Source: Nilaparvata lugens
Lineage: Eukaryota; Arthropoda; Insecta; Hemiptera; Delphacidae
DNA length: 64,000 bases
Reading direction: 5' to 3'
NCBI RefSeq assembly: GCF_014356525.2
Contig: NC_052508.1
Coordinates: 47,595,858 to 47,659,857 of the forward strand
A program made the position numbers and the translations under genes. The notes beneath the pieces were generated by a model. That model was not told the origin of the DNA. It worked only from the letters and a program-made list of their open reading frames with translations, and searched no databases. Of the stretch, positions 1 to 12,577 are shown in pieces (within the stretch, counting starts at the first letter, position 1; every line of letters starts with the position of its first letter).

Positions 1-390
1 CAATAAGGAAATCAGAAAGATAGTCAGTGACTGATTATCAGTAACCATATATTCAATCAAGAATAATGAAAATCAACTATTATTCTCCTAATTGAGTTTC
101 AAAACGCTCATCATGAATACAGGTGTGCACTAATTTATCTTTTTGAAATTCCTTGAGACTTACTATGCCAGTTCTAGAAGTTATCTGGTTCCTTATATGA
201 TATATTGCAGACTTATTATTATAAATATGAGTAAAGATTTGTTGACTGAATAATATGACTATCATCAAAGGATGATGAGTAATAGTTGCTCTGAATAAGA
301 TCAATCTTGAATAATTCACTAATTTTATATGCTGCAAAATAAAATGCTTGGTACCAAGACAGCTCAACTGTATATCACGAGATGAGTCAG
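1..390 (+). repeat. Family-A dispersed repeat, left part
   Basis: AT-rich noncoding sequence that aligns, with many substitutions and small indels, to 23600-23960: shared blocks include CTGATTATCAGTAACCAT and TATATCACGAGATGA. It is the left part of the repeat that continues to about 2867. The only ORF here is a minus-strand 117-codon frame with no recognisable domain, which I treat as chance. The true left end lies outside the window. Confidence 0.6.
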
Positions 391-2867
391 GAAAATAATA
401 AAAAACTTCTAATATTTTGTATGCTGACAACAAACATAAAAATTCCCATAGAATTTATAAATATAAATTTTTATAAATATAATTCCATATAAATAAATTC
501 TTTAATATCTCTGGTATCACAGTAGTAGTTAGCATTCACAATACTGTGAGCTATCATATATAATTTCATTACTACTGATATAAACTTCAGGTCGATTCAG
601 AATTTGACAAATTGGAACCTGTTCAGTCTATAGGTTCAATAGAATATATTTCAATCAACAATCAATATTCAACAAAATAATCATTTTAAATCTCAGGGTA
701 TGGGATTTGTGCCATGCACGGAAATAAGCTTCCTACGTTAATCAAATAAATTAATAAAAAGAGTTCTTACTCTTATTATAGTGTTTGACCCATTGCAAAA
801 TTTTCAAACTTGAATCGAATTTATATAGCGCTTTTTAATAATTCCCTCATTCACTAAAAATGCCTTAGTTTAGTGAGCTCATTAAAACCTAACACTCACT
901 GCAATGATGTTTGCTGAAGTTCTTGTAGAAAAATTAATTATCTCTGTCGAAATCCTTTTGATTCCGCTGGGCTCAGGTATGGTCCAGATTGCTTGCAATT
1001 TTCCATCAGTATTAAATGTATATGGGAATATTCTACAATTACGAACTCTTCAATATTCACTGAGTTCATAAACAATCAAACATTAATTACAAATAATTGA
1101 ACATTTAAAAAGGGAATGGCTTGATGCTTTTTAAAACATAATTGAAAAGAACCCTATCCTCATGTGCTGCCGTATCGGTCAAGATCCCAAGCCAGAGAGC
1201 ATTTCTTGGAAAAATTTTCATTTCTTTCTCTAAAATTTGTAAGCCCTCATCTAATTGGTTTTCTAGTCTTTGTAAGACGTGATGTGATTGGCTATTTAAG
1301 ATTCAGGGTTTCCTTAGCTTTTGTTATACAATAATGAATAAAATTGTACTTTAATAAAATATATAATAGACCATAAGCATTCCAATTAAATAAATCTTAA
1401 TATATGCTAATATAATAATGAATACATTTACTTTTTTATGTGAGCATTGTTCATTTTTCATATGTTTTCAGATACCAATAAATATTCAAAATAACAAAAT
1501 GATCATTGCTTTTACATTACATAAACCTTTCTTTAACATATAATATTTAATAATTATCCAAATAAAATTATTAATTATTATTATTCATGATAGTCGAGAG
1601 ATCAGTCAGCTGATTTGCTCACATAATAAATCAATAAATAATTGTCATTGATCTAAGATCATGTGACATGCTGAAACAAACAAAGAATTCTAACCTCAAA
1701 TCATGCAAATGCTTTTATAATCTGCCAATAAATAACTAAGTCGCTTTTTTATTTCTGCCAAAGAATTCAAACTACTTCATATTATATTCTCCATGGCTCT
1801 CTTATCGCTTTATAGAAGTATTACTGCTTTTTATCAAAATGAAGATTCGATTTTATTAGTGTTACCTTGACTAGGCTAACTGTTCTTTCAGTTTCATAAT
1901 TATTCTATTAAAGATAGTTTGTTTTTCTTTCTGAATTATTTTATTGTGTCAAACGCATCGTCACAACTCATACATAAGAAGATTTGTTTTCATTGAGCAA
2001 TCAACCAATTGATCCACTAAATTAGGAACTGATAGTAATTTACGGACTAGCTTAATAATAATTTAACCAGTAAAAATTCTTGGATCGAACAAATGGTTTA
2101 TGAAAAAGGAAGAATACAGCAAGATGTTACTTGTAACATCCGTTAGAAGAGAGTTTTGTGAGAAACTTTTTGCTTGAGAAAAACCTTGCTAAATAGAATG
2201 GAGCTCGTAATATTCATGCTCCATTTCACGTTGGAATATGCACCTCTTAGGAATAATAATTACTCCTTGTTGCGACCGTAGAGAGAGCAGGCAAGTCTGT
2301 TGCTAGGCGCAACATGAAAATTTCATCTCAAACCATTCTATAGGCGAGCTTGCAACGTGATTGGCCTCTCAGAAAATCTCATCTCTGTTATTATATTAGT
2401 GCACCACCAGTAAGTAGGTCAACAAAGGATCAATCCACTTTGTAAAAATGCCCTCTACATCGCTTTTCCCTATTAAAAGTTGATAATCGGTTCTGGAAGT
2501 TCTCAAAACGAGGAAAGAAGACATAATCGAATTAAGATGGAATCGTCGGATAGTTGGTTACTCCGTAGGATATCATGATTATCTGACCCGCCCAGTTCTC
2601 AGGACTTGCTCAACGAATCAACTTTTAATAAGTTCGAGACGGTTGTTGGGGCACTTTACAAGGATTGGCTCTTTTCACAAGAAAACTGATTATCCACTTA
2701 TTATTATTAGTAACGTTCTAGAAGTGATTCTCTAGAAGGTGATAAGGAGTTTGGAGTTTACCTCTAAGAGCTCCATCTTCTATAACTACTGAGCTAGTGG
2801 AAAGTTCCAATCAATGCAAATTAATTAGAATAGTTTTCCAACTACCCTTACAATTTGTCTTCAATTT
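391..2867 (+). repeat. Family-A repeat, copy 1 of a near-identical pair
   Basis: This stretch matches 56552-59033 base by base apart from scattered substitutions and short indels, from GAAAATAATAAAAAACTTC onward. Both copies carry an ACTTTCCTTGCC-type repeat at the same internal point, so they derive from one already composite parent. Positions up to about 1925 also align, with much more divergence, to 23600-25560. No coding frame is recognisable. I cannot assign the repeat to a transposon class: it could be a long terminal repeat, a noncoding part of a larger element, or a segmental duplication. Confidence 0.75.
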
Positions 2868-3004
2868 TTACTTTCCTTGCCCTATTACCATAGGTAAGGA
2901 AAGTATTGCTTTCCGAAAAAAATTAAGGTACCCCAATTTCCAAATTTCTATACGTTTCAAGGTCCCCTGAGTCCGAAAAAGTGGTTGTTGGGTATTGATC
3001 TGTA

Positions 3005-3053
<49 letters not shown>

Positions 3054-3058
3054 GTGTC

Positions 3059-3131
<73 letters not shown>

Positions 3132-3138
3132 GTGTCTG
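2862..3138 (+). repeat. ACTTTCCTTGCC-type repeat, truncated at gap
   Basis: Starts with CAATTTTTACTTTCCTTGCC, forms a short hairpin with GGTAAGGAAAGT, then runs through a conserved block into a (TATGTG)n array. The same order occurs at 59034-60103 and, inverted, at 11785-12713. This copy runs into the assembly gap, and the second half of the repeat is not seen after it. Confidence 0.7.
2999..3138 (+). repeat. (TATGTG)n microsatellite
   Basis: About 23 near-perfect hexamer units with two TGTGTC interruptions, ending at the N gap. Long low-complexity frames across it are artefacts of the repeat. Confidence 0.95.
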
Positions 3139-3238
3139 NNNNNNNNNNNNNNNNNNNNNNNNNNNNNNNNNNNNNNNNNNNNNNNNNNNNNNNNNNNNNN
3201 NNNNNNNNNNNNNNNNNNNNNNNNNNNNNNNNNNNNNN
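3139..3238. other. Assembly gap (100 N)
   Basis: Exactly 100 N, a conventional placeholder length, placed inside a microsatellite. The real distance between its flanks is unknown. Confidence 0.99.
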
Positions 3239-5016
3239 TCACAAAAAGTACTAGAGTTTGGAAGGCTTACAACTAGAGACAGGATCACAAACAGACAGGA
3301 AACGACTTTGGGCTCTAGTAAGTCAAGAGTAAGAACTTCGCTAACGCTCGTTCAATAAGAGATCCAATTCTACTGAAGAGATTATGTACGTATTTGTCTA
3401 TTTGAAAGCCATAGACAATTGAATAATGTGTATGCGTTGATATTGTACTTATAATAATGCGAAGAAAGAATGCTATAAGCGAGCTGGTTTTGTGAAATTA
3501 TGAAGGGAATGCTGATAAAACAGACAACATCAAGCATCAACAAAGCATAACAAAAAGCCGGAGGGCCTGTAGAGTTTTGAGCTAACCGTAAGTTTTTTTT
3601 GAGGAAATGGGAGCTAAAAGGAGAGGACAAGCGAAGCAGCTAATTATCCCATCACCACATGCCCAAGCCTAAGCACCAGCCTCCCATTCATAGCCGAATT
3701 ATATTTTGCATAGCCGCTTTTTAATTACGAAGGTAATTAATGAAGTCTGAGTTTGGAAAGCACACGGTTTCAAATTACATCTGCGATGAGCCTGTTTAAT
3801 GTGGGTGAGAGAAAGTTGAAAGGTGAAGGTTTCAAACCTTGTCAAACAAAATGATAGGCTTACTCTGGTTTATTTGTTCAATTATACAGGAAACTCCCTG
3901 TATGATTTCCACACGGTTTAATAATGATTGAAAACTGTTTATGATTCTGTAATTTATAAATATATTGCTGAGGAAATTATTGATCAAAGTAATAATAAAT
4001 TGTATTCTATATTATTAATCATTGTGTACAAATTACAGTTTTCTTTTTGTAGTCTCCTTGAACTTTATCCCGAGGGTAATACCCACATAAGCTCCTTTAA
4101 GCCTGGGAAATGGATCAAATGCTGATAAGAGGTGATTTAGTCACCGGAAAGATAAGTCTTATCTTAAGCAAGTGATTAAGTGGATTCAGAGTAAAATCAA
4201 ACTACCTGTTAATTATTAATGGAAATAATCTCCAAAAATGTATGGCAAAATTATCAACTTGCAGACTGTAACTGGTGTGAAATATTACTCAACCGTCAAA
4301 GTGGTCCATCGTCAAGAATAATTCAATGGTCTTTGTTGGAGATGGACTCTCAGTCATATCTCATAATCACATTCTATGAATAAGATCATACAGAAACAAT
4401 AGCGTAAGTTTCGCTATTACGCTATTGTTTCTCTATGATAATATCTTCCACATAAGTTCTAGTGTAGAAGTCGTCGAAAGGGTTGTGAACTTGATAAGAC
4501 ACATCAAGTAATGGATCGAGAGATTCAAGAAATTATTTCCAATCGTCACTTAATTTGCCCGGATCACAAAGCAGTGGACTTCCCGAGAGATAATTAGCTC
4601 TATAGAGAGCATATTACAATTTATGCAGTATTCCAGTAATATGATTACCGATATATATATTATGTTAATAATCAAGAAAAAATGTCTGTATCAAATCCCA
4701 AAATACCAATAAAACATGAAAATATCTTTGATTCATTCTCATTATACTATACAGTACGTCTCATAGAATATTTTATAGATTTTTATAATATTAATAATGG
4801 AATGTTAGAGACAAGATGAATGATATCCATCACAAGAAGGAATAGAAATATATAATGTTTTATTGGCATTTTCAGCAATATACTCTAGAATCATCTTTCT
4901 CCTACAGAACATCATCATTATCTACAGATAATTCTCTATTTTGAGCTGAGATAAATATTTTTATCAATATAATATGACTATAATCACAGATGGAGACCAA
5001 TATTCCGAATAAAATA
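3239..5016. other. Noncoding stretch with one hairpin
   Basis: AT-rich sequence with no convincing coding frame. A 16-bp perfect inverted repeat (4392-4407 with 4417-4432, AGAAACAATAGCGTAA, 9-base loop) is the only clear structure. The motif GAACTTCGCTAACGCTCGTT near 3332 recurs inverted at about 62727, which points to a small dispersed repeat. Confidence 0.6.
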
Positions 5017-5544
5017 TATTATAGAGTGACTAGCCGTCAGGCTCGCTTCGCTCGCCATATCCGTCCAGCCAGGAGGCTCCACCCCCTGGACCACCGTCTG
5101 GATCGTCCGAAAATGAGATCAGCGGGCTCGCTTCGCTCGCCTGCATGTAGACCTCAGCGGAACCTCTGTACCGAATTTGAACGTATTATGTCAATTTGAT
5201 CTCGAAAAACGCCTGTTACTATATCGGCGTATCTTTGGCGAACAAAATTCTTCCAACTCAGTTAAACCTGTGTACTGAATTTTTTTAATATATTCCCATC
5301 AATTATTGAAAAAGGTGATGAAACGCAGCAAAGCTGAGAAAACGCTAATTTTGGGCGTATCTTTGGCGTTATTTCAAATTCCTTCTAACACAACATTATT
5401 GCACCCTAGCTGAGGTTATGTAGTAAATTTGAACATTTTCTGTTTATTTGTTCCCGATATAGCTGAGAAAACGCTAAAAAACGCAGATTTTGGGCGTATC
5501 TTTGGAAATTTTTCCAAATCCGTCTTATTGCGCCTCTAACTTAT
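5017..5544 (+). repeat. Retroposon-like repeat, diverged upstream unit
   Basis: Begins with a GC-rich block (GTCAGGCTCGCTTCGCTCGC) that also opens the two later units at 5891 and 6555. It then contains three diverged internal repeats with the core GGGCGTATCTTTGG (about 5228, 5345 and 5495). It is noncoding and far more GC-rich than its surroundings in the first 150 bases. Confidence 0.65.
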
Positions 5545-7243
5545 AATGCCAACCTGACAAAATTTTTAATTTAGTTACCAGAACAACTGTTTCGAAGAGG
5601 TACTCTCTCTACATTGTAGTTCTATATTAACATATGGTATGGACATTTCAATTATAATTTTAAGATATTGGAATAAGAAGAATATACATGCTAAAAGACG
5701 AACTTTAAACCCTTAAAAACTACCCTTAGAGTTTAAATATCGCCAAAAGATTTCTTAGTGCGCCTTTCAAGGGCCAAGTGAACATACCTACCAAATTTGA
5801 ACGTTTTTGGTCCGGTAGATTTTTAGTTCTGCGAGTGTGTGAGTGAGTCAGTGAGTGAGTGCCATTTCGCTTTTATATATTACTAGCTGTCAGGCTCGCT
5901 TCGCTCGCCATATCCGTCTAGCAAGGGGGCTCCGCCCCCTGGACCCCCGACTGGATCGTCCAAGGATGAGATTAGCAGGCTCGCTTCGCTCGCCTGCATT
6001 TTCACTTGAGCATTTTTATCATATGTTAGGACAATCCAGTCAGTGGTCCAGACTAAACGTCTGGCTAAACAGATATGGCGGCGAAGCGAGCCTGACGGCA
6101 AGTAATATAATATTCCCAGGATTGAAGTAGCAGTGCCCAATCAATTTTTCCGCGATAAAAGCATTTAAATCTTCAACTTGATGCCAACCTAACAAAGTCA
6201 ACTCAACTTAATGCCAACCTGACAAAATTATTAATTTAGTTGCCAGTTAAGAACTGTTTCGAAGAGGTACTCTATCTAGATTATAGTTCTATAGTAACAT
6301 ATGATATGGAAATTTCAATTATAATTAAGAGATTGGGAGAAGAAGAATATACATGCTAAAAGACGAACTTTAAACCCTTAAAACCACCCTTAGAGTTGAA
6401 ATATCGCCAAAAGATTTCTTAGTGCGCCTTTCAAGGGCCAAGTGAAAATACCTACCAAATTTGAACGTTTTTGGTCCGGTAGATTTTTAGTTCTGCGAGT
6501 GTGTGAGTGAGTCAGTGAGTGAGTGCCATTTCGCTTTTATATATTACTAGCTGTCAGGCTCGCTTCGCTCGCCATATCCGTCTAGCAAGGGGGCTCCGCC
6601 CCCTGGACCCCCGACTGGATCGTCCAAGGATGAGATTAGCAGGCTCGCTTCGCTCGCCTGCATTTTTCACTTGAGCATTTTTATCATATGTTAGGACAAT
6701 CCAGTCAGTGGTCCAGACTAAACGTCTGGCTAAACAGATATGGCGGCGAAGCGAGCCTGACGGCAAGTAATATAATATTCCCAGGATTGAAGTAGCAGTG
6801 CCCAATCAATTTTTCCGCGATAAAAGCATTTAAATCTTCAACTTGATGCCAACCTAACAAAGTCAACTCAACTTAATGCCAACCTGACAAAATTATTAAT
6901 TTAGTTGCCAGTTAAGAACTGTTTCGAAGAGGTACTCTATCTAGATTATAGTTCTATAGTAACATATGATATGGAAATTTCAATTATAATTAAGAGATTG
7001 GGAGAAGAAGAATATACATGCTAAAAGACGAACTTTAAACCCTTAAAACCACCCTTAGAGTTGAAATATCGCCAAAAGATTTCTTAGTGCGCCTCTAAAG
7101 GGCCAACTGAACATACCTACCAAATTTGAACGTTTTTGGTCCGGTAGATTTTTAGTTATGCGAGTGAGTGAGTGAGTGAGTGAGTCAGTCAGTCAGTGAG
7201 TGAATGCCATTTCGCTTTTATATATATAGATATAGATATAGAT
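5545..7243 (+). repeat. 664-bp tandem repeat with TATAGA tail
   Basis: Two full units and a partial third start at ATGCCAACCTGAC (5545, 6211, 6875), a period of 664-666 bp. Each full unit holds AGTGAGTGAGTGCCATTTCGC, a GC-rich block (about 5885-5999, 6549-6663) and, about 200 bp on, an inverted partner GGCGAAGCGAGCCTGACGG (about 6080, 6744), so each can fold back. The array ends in CGCTTTTATATATATAGATA followed by GATATAGATAG at 7212-7243, which resembles the microsatellite 3' tail of non-LTR or SINE elements. Units 1 and 2 are nearly identical, so the amplification is recent. Confidence 0.8.
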
Positions 7244-7331
7244 AGGCTTGCACAAGTAAGAAGCTAGATATTATTATTTCATTTTTGTATTTACATGGAT
7301 TCACCACTAGATATTCACTCTGACAGTAATG

Positions 7332-9777
7332 CTATGGCTTTGTTGGTATTATGCAATCTGGATTATCGTCTGGACAAGCATAGGCTGGCTCGGGTCCTTC
7401 GATTTCTTGCGGCGTTGCCAGTTCAAAATTCACATCTATGAAATTGGTTTCAATGTCATCTGAAAATGATAAAATATAATTCATTCATCTTGAATATTAT
7501 CTTCCAATGTATCAATTCAAGATTCTGTTGATGTTATTCTTGGATTGATAAGGTCTGACCCATACGGCAGTTACATAACACACAAGATGCTGAATATGTT
7601 GGAGTATTTCAAGAAAGTTGAGTTCCAAAACGAAGTCCCCCACAAGTTGAAAGCACTGGAAGCATTGCTAGTGAAAAAAGCTGCAAGGAAAAAGTTCACT
7701 GAAACTTTACAATTAAAATCAGCTAAACACTCGGAATCGAACATCGATAACTACTCATGTAAACCTGAAATATTCAATGATTCAGTTTCAGTGTTGGTGT
7801 GGAATATTTTCAACTGTTTTTTCCTTCCCATCAGTTCCAAAATATCACACCGTATGGGCTCCTCTCAAACCTCTAAAAGTAGAAAACAAGTAATCCCCAA
7901 ATTGCAAACTGTAATAGATGGAGCACCAAAGAAAGAAGATGCTAAACTAACCACAGTCGAAACTGGTTTGAAAATAAGTGGGAAGGTTAAGAAACCTCTA
8001 GCTGGTAGTACTTGGACTAACGTGATTAAACCACCTGTTAATGATGATGAACTGAACTCTATTGCAATACAAACTGGGAGTCCACAAGAAGATGTTGAAA
8101 ACCTTGATGAAATCGAGAAAAATGATGAGTTTGTGATTGTAAGGAGGTATAAAACTATGGAAACTCAGACTGATGTATCGTTTGTGACAAAAATCAAAGA
8201 GGAGGAAGCTTTGATTGAGAAAACATTCGCTGTACACCACCACACCGCTGCACAAACTGACGAATTCAGTCCCGAATTCTTGGATGAGTCATTCGAGTCT
8301 CGGGATGGAACTCTTGATGAGGCTGAGGAGGACGAATTTTACTGGAAAAATGTTGAGAATATTTTCACAGACGATTTACTCGTCCAAGAGCAACTAGCCA
8401 AGATATCTAGTAAAAAGGGGAGGTCGCCCCTAGAGATTCTCATAACTGTTGGGAAGGATGGTATAATGTTAGTACCAATGCAAATGCAAACATTATACAA
8501 TGATTGTACCAATGTAATCATTGTTTATCATAATCATCTGCACAAAACACAGTTTGTTATGAAATTTAGTAAAAACTTAATCATAACTCCAATTGCCGTT
8601 TGCTTGACTCATAAATAAATAATATTTTTTTTTAGATAGAACTGAACGACTCTCCACACATGACTAACTTTAAAGCTACGTTTACTCTATGTAGCTGGAG
8701 AGATATATAACATTTGACCTACATATAGCTCTTTCAGCTATACATATAGTTATGTTACATGTAGCTCTGCTATAAGTAAATTTAACGCTAATTTTGTGTA
8801 GCAGAGCTACATATAGTTTTGAATAAACCACTGTTCGATTAGGAAGCTCATCTTTTTTTAACTTCTAATCTCTTCACGTTCATAGCAACCGAAATTTCGT
8901 TCCGCGCGTCCTGTTTTTTGATTTTTGAAGTCAGTACTTTTAGCGTCCCATAGCATAGGGTAATCTTGAATAGTTCAATCAACTTAATAATATTGCCTCT
9001 ATTCCAGTCAAATTTACTTCTATACAGAATATTATCCATCATTGCACAGTAATTGATAAATCACAAAGAAATGCTCGCAATGCACAGTAGCCTGCTAGAA
9101 CTCTGACAACATCTGGTGTATAAACCCAGCAGGTACTAACTAACAGCTGCGGCAGCCTTCAGGGACCCAGGGACGTAACTAAATAATGAAAATTTGTGAA
9201 TGTGAAATGTGAAATTAAACAATGATCATTTGTTGTATTATATTGATCACTTAACATACCTCCCTCCTTTTAAACAAAGAGTTTATAAATTGTGAAAAAT
9301 GAAATTTATTAATATTATATTTATATTTTGTTCATTGGTAGTATATTGGTAGAAATCATTCAGTGCAGATTCAATAAATTATTGACTCCATTGTACAATA
9401 TTGACAAATAATTGATTCTTTCTCATCCCATCTGTCACTTCCCAAAGATAATAATACATATGCTACTTTTCTTATATATGAGTACTTTAGTTACATGAAA
9501 TATAAATTAGGAGGTCGGGAATATTAGCCATTGAAGTCAGGTACTATAATTGGTAATAGCTGAATAATAGGTCATAGGTAATAATAATAAGTCATAGTAA
9601 GTCAAGTAATAGGAGGTAAATTAGCAATTTACTTGATGAAAGAATATTTTCAGTAGAATAAAAGGCCTTATGTAATATAATATAAAACGTTAAACTAACA
9701 ATCTTACCTTGTGGGATGTTTCCGCAACTGTATAATATCGATGATACCAATAATAAACTCAACAAAATAATCTTCAT
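7332..9777 (-). CDS. Small secreted peptide, two exons, 65 aa
   Basis: Family not recognised. Exon 1 is 9777-9708: ATG (A at -3), then MKIILLSLLLVSSILYSCG, a typical signal peptide, ending CCACAA G at a GTAAGAT donor. Exon 2 is 7459-7332, after a TTTTCAG acceptor. Both boundaries are phase 1: G joined to AT gives Asp. The joined length is 198 nt, 65 codons plus TAG. The predicted mature part is about 45 residues, acidic and Pro-rich, with two Cys in ACPDDNPDC that could form one disulfide. Inferred role: an extracellular peptide. The 2,248-bp intron contains a plus-strand coding segment (7494-8460). The 3' end lies about 90 bp from the tandem repeat tail, with no canonical AATAAA visible. The next minus-strand gene upstream (14086-16861) has the same architecture. 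Confidence 0.65.
7494..8618 (+). CDS. Unidentified coding segment inside the intron of the minus-strand gene
   Basis: Open from 7494 to a TAA at 8616, but the first ATG is 7587, and residues before it (SVDVILGLIRSDPYG) look coding, so 7494-7587 may belong to an exon with an acceptor near 7521. The product is hydrophilic and acidic with a basic N-terminal part. Three spaced xQT motifs (AIQTGS, METQTD, AAQTDE) resemble dynein light chain LC8 docking sites, an inference only. Coding character fades after GRSPLEILITVGKD. A donor at 8461 (GGATG/GTATAATG) and an acceptor at 8635 (TTTTTTTTTAG) would join in frame to a short exon ending RTERLSTHD at 8636-8669. A 45-50 bp stretch around 7780-7830 may also be intronic. 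It could be part of a larger gene or a gene relic. No homologue is recalled. Confidence 0.4.
   Translation: MLSSNVSIQDSVDVILGLIRSDPYGSYITHKMLNMLEYFKKVEFQNEVPHKLKALEALLVKKAARKKFTETLQLKSAKHSESNIDNYSCKPEIFNDSVSVLVWNIFNCFFLPISSKISHRMGSSQTSKSRKQVIPKLQTVIDGAPKKEDAKLTTVETGLKISGKVKKPLAGSTWTNVIKPPVNDDELNSIAIQTGSPQEDVENLDEIEKNDEFVIVRRYKTMETQTDVSFVTKIKEEEALIEKTFAVHHHTAAQTDEFSPEFLDESFESRDGTLDEAEEDEFYWKNVENIFTDDLLVQEQLAKISSKKGRSPLEILITVGKDGIMLVPMQMQTLYNDCTNVIIVYHNHLHKTQFVMKFSKNLIITPIAVCLTHK
8848..9042 (-). pseudogene. Possible relic of a non-LTR RT C-terminus
   Basis: A 64-codon minus frame with LFKITLCYGT and KKQDARNEI...MNVKRL resembles the stretch after the RT palm in insect non-LTR elements (family pattern LYG...W...K...R...E...FLRR). 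No catalytic residues are present and neither flank extends it. It lies in the intron of the 65-aa peptide gene. The resemblance is weak and could be chance. Confidence 0.2.
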
Positions 9778-11784
9778 TGTATTAGTTGTCAAATTGATCA
9801 CTGCTGAGAATCTATAGGAGGGCAGGTTTAGTACTAGGAATTTCTAAAAGCACTTCAATAGTAGACTTTCACTTTATGAAAATGTTACCTGAACTTTACA
9901 AAACTGGCTATGACATTGTGTGTAAACTCTCACATGAGAAAAGATAAAGAGTCAAATAAAATTAACGACTAACAAAATTTTGATTAGAACTAAATTACGC
10001 AGCTCTTTGTTAAAAACTCACGGCCTGTGATGTCACCAACACCAGAAATTTAATCAAGGTTTCCTTAAAGAACAATAGTTTGATTGTTTATAAAATCCAC
10101 CAATTTTCGAAATCGGGAAGCACTAGACTGCAACAATTGGTGGCAACTAACCTAAAGCTATCAAGCTAGAACCAAACAAAGAATTAGGCCATAGGTCATT
10201 AAATTGATTGTTTCTATAGGCTTATCATGAGCTGTCTGCGATATTAGAACTGCCGTTAGGAACCCATGAATCGACGTTATATCACATAACGCTTATCTCA
10301 CAATACGGTATCGCCAGTTATATACGTTATAATCAGTTCATTGAGCAATCTAGTCAACTAAAGTGATTAGGGTATCTTGAATGTTAAGATTGATAGATTC
10401 ATAGATTGATAGTGAATTTCATTATGCATATTTGATGCATGGTTCTGTGACATGGATATTGAAATTATAATAAATTAATCTCCATAATCCATGTTCCTTC
10501 TATACTCCATACATTCTTGGCTGTTTTAGATTTCATAATATATTCTTCTGAAGAAAATTTATATCTCTGTTTGCTATAATTCAAATCTATTATTGAAAGT
10601 AGTTTCCACTCTTGAAGCTCGTTGCCTTCTCTTCAAATAAATTTGGGAAGGGAAATTTTTTTAAAATTAAGTACAAGAGTAATGCGCTTGGCATAGTAGA
10701 AAACACGAAAGTGCAGGCCCAAATGAATTCAATTCTAAGAATCACTGTATTTTATTCTTTTGACTTTCATTTTATTTCTCCTGATGTGGAATGATATTAT
10801 GATATTTGAATAGCTTTCACTGGAATCGAGATCATATCTCAGATTCAGAATCAGGTAGCTCCAAAAGTTTAATGAAGAGTTCTTTTATATCAAATGTTTC
10901 CAATTTAATAACTCCATCACAGTTCATGAAATGAAATAAAGCTCCAGAGATTTGAAATAAAATAGAATGGACCTGTATAACATCACTGAGTTCATTTACA
11001 AAGCAAGTTTTCCAGAAGGGAGTATTCGATCCGACGAGAGATACTCGTATTCTTCCTTGAACATCAGTTTCTATCTTAAAAATTTCGAAGTCGCTCTAGA
11101 ATGCCGAGGTTTAGAGACGACTTCCTTGGAAACAGAAAATAAGCTGGATGTTGTTTCTCGGGAAACGGAACGCATTTTTGTTTACGAATAAGGGAAAAGA
11201 TTTGAAGAAGGAATAAGCGGAGGAATAAGATCTCGAAGAATCGGGGAGAGAAGGGAGCCTTAGGGGGACAGACCTGCGTGAATTTCTAGAAACTTGGTGT
11301 GAACAATGGATTTTGTTGATATGAGATTCTAAAGATGAGATTTAGTGATTGGATAGGTTGAGAAAACAGGTATGTCTTCTTGTCAACATTAAGCTGTTGA
11401 GGAAGAAGATTGTCTCATCATTAGTTATTATCTAGCCTTAGCGTTTTGTTATAGTCTATTGAAAAATAGTCGATCAAACTTCAACCAATCATCCTGAAAA
11501 CTTTCGTAAAGTTTGATCTTTGATAACAGAATTGAGAATTGATATACGTTCATACCATTACAATATTATGCTACGTTCAGATTCTAAATCTGAATGTTAT
11601 TTCAGTTTAACATTTTTGATTGTCCGAGATTCAAGTAAAAATTGAAGTAAGTATTCCGCTTTATTTTATAAAGCGGATAGGGAACCGGGAAGTTACTGGC
11701 GGTGACTCGTTTTTATTACGTTACCTTCCATCAATTTTCATCCAAACAGCTGTTTCATTAATAGAATTGAAAAATAATAATGAA
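9778..11784. other. Intergenic, nothing recognised
   Basis: AT-rich DNA upstream of the 65-aa peptide gene. The promoter of that gene must lie just above 9777. A CATAAAG on the minus strand near 9875 is the closest TATA-like string, but weak. Short plus frames at 10967-11191 and 11620-11835 show no domain and no splice context. Confidence 0.5.
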
Positions 11785-12464
11785 AAATCTGGTGTGGCGC
11801 ACTCACACAACTTTCCTTGCCGTTATGAAAATTGATCACCTGACGCTAGTGTTCCCGCGCATCTGAAGTCTACTATTCAAAGATTTGATTGAGTCAGCTG
11901 GTGACAGGGCAATAACGCTGGAGACACACGAGGTCTGCTATCTCTTCATAGTGAATCATTTAATAGAATCAACAGTTTGCAATAATCGGATAATTACATT
12001 TTCTCGAATTTCGAGCTTAATTTTAATTTTAGGTGAAAATGTTACTGAACATCAATTGTAGAAATTCTCATAATCAAACTTTGCATAGATGGGGCGGAGC
12101 TCCTGAAATTTTTACAGATATGGGACTTGAGGCAGTTGATAGAGCTTATCAATGACTATTCTAGGTATAACTTTAATCAAAATCGTTGGAGCCGTTTTCG
12201 AGAAAATCGCGAAAAACCCTGTTTTTGACAACATTTTCGCCATTTTAGCCGCCATCTTGAATCGCATTTGATCGAAATTGATCGTGTCGGATCCTTATAG
12301 TGTAAGGACCTTAAGTTCCAAATTTCAAGTCATTCCGTTAATTGGGAGATGAGATATCGTGTACACAGACGCACATACACTCATACACACACACACACAC
12401 CACACACACACACACACCACCACACACACACCACACCACACACACACCACACACACACACACCA

Positions 12465-12524
<60 letters not shown>

Positions 12525-12537
12525 CACCACACACACA

Positions 12538-12577
<40 letters not shown>

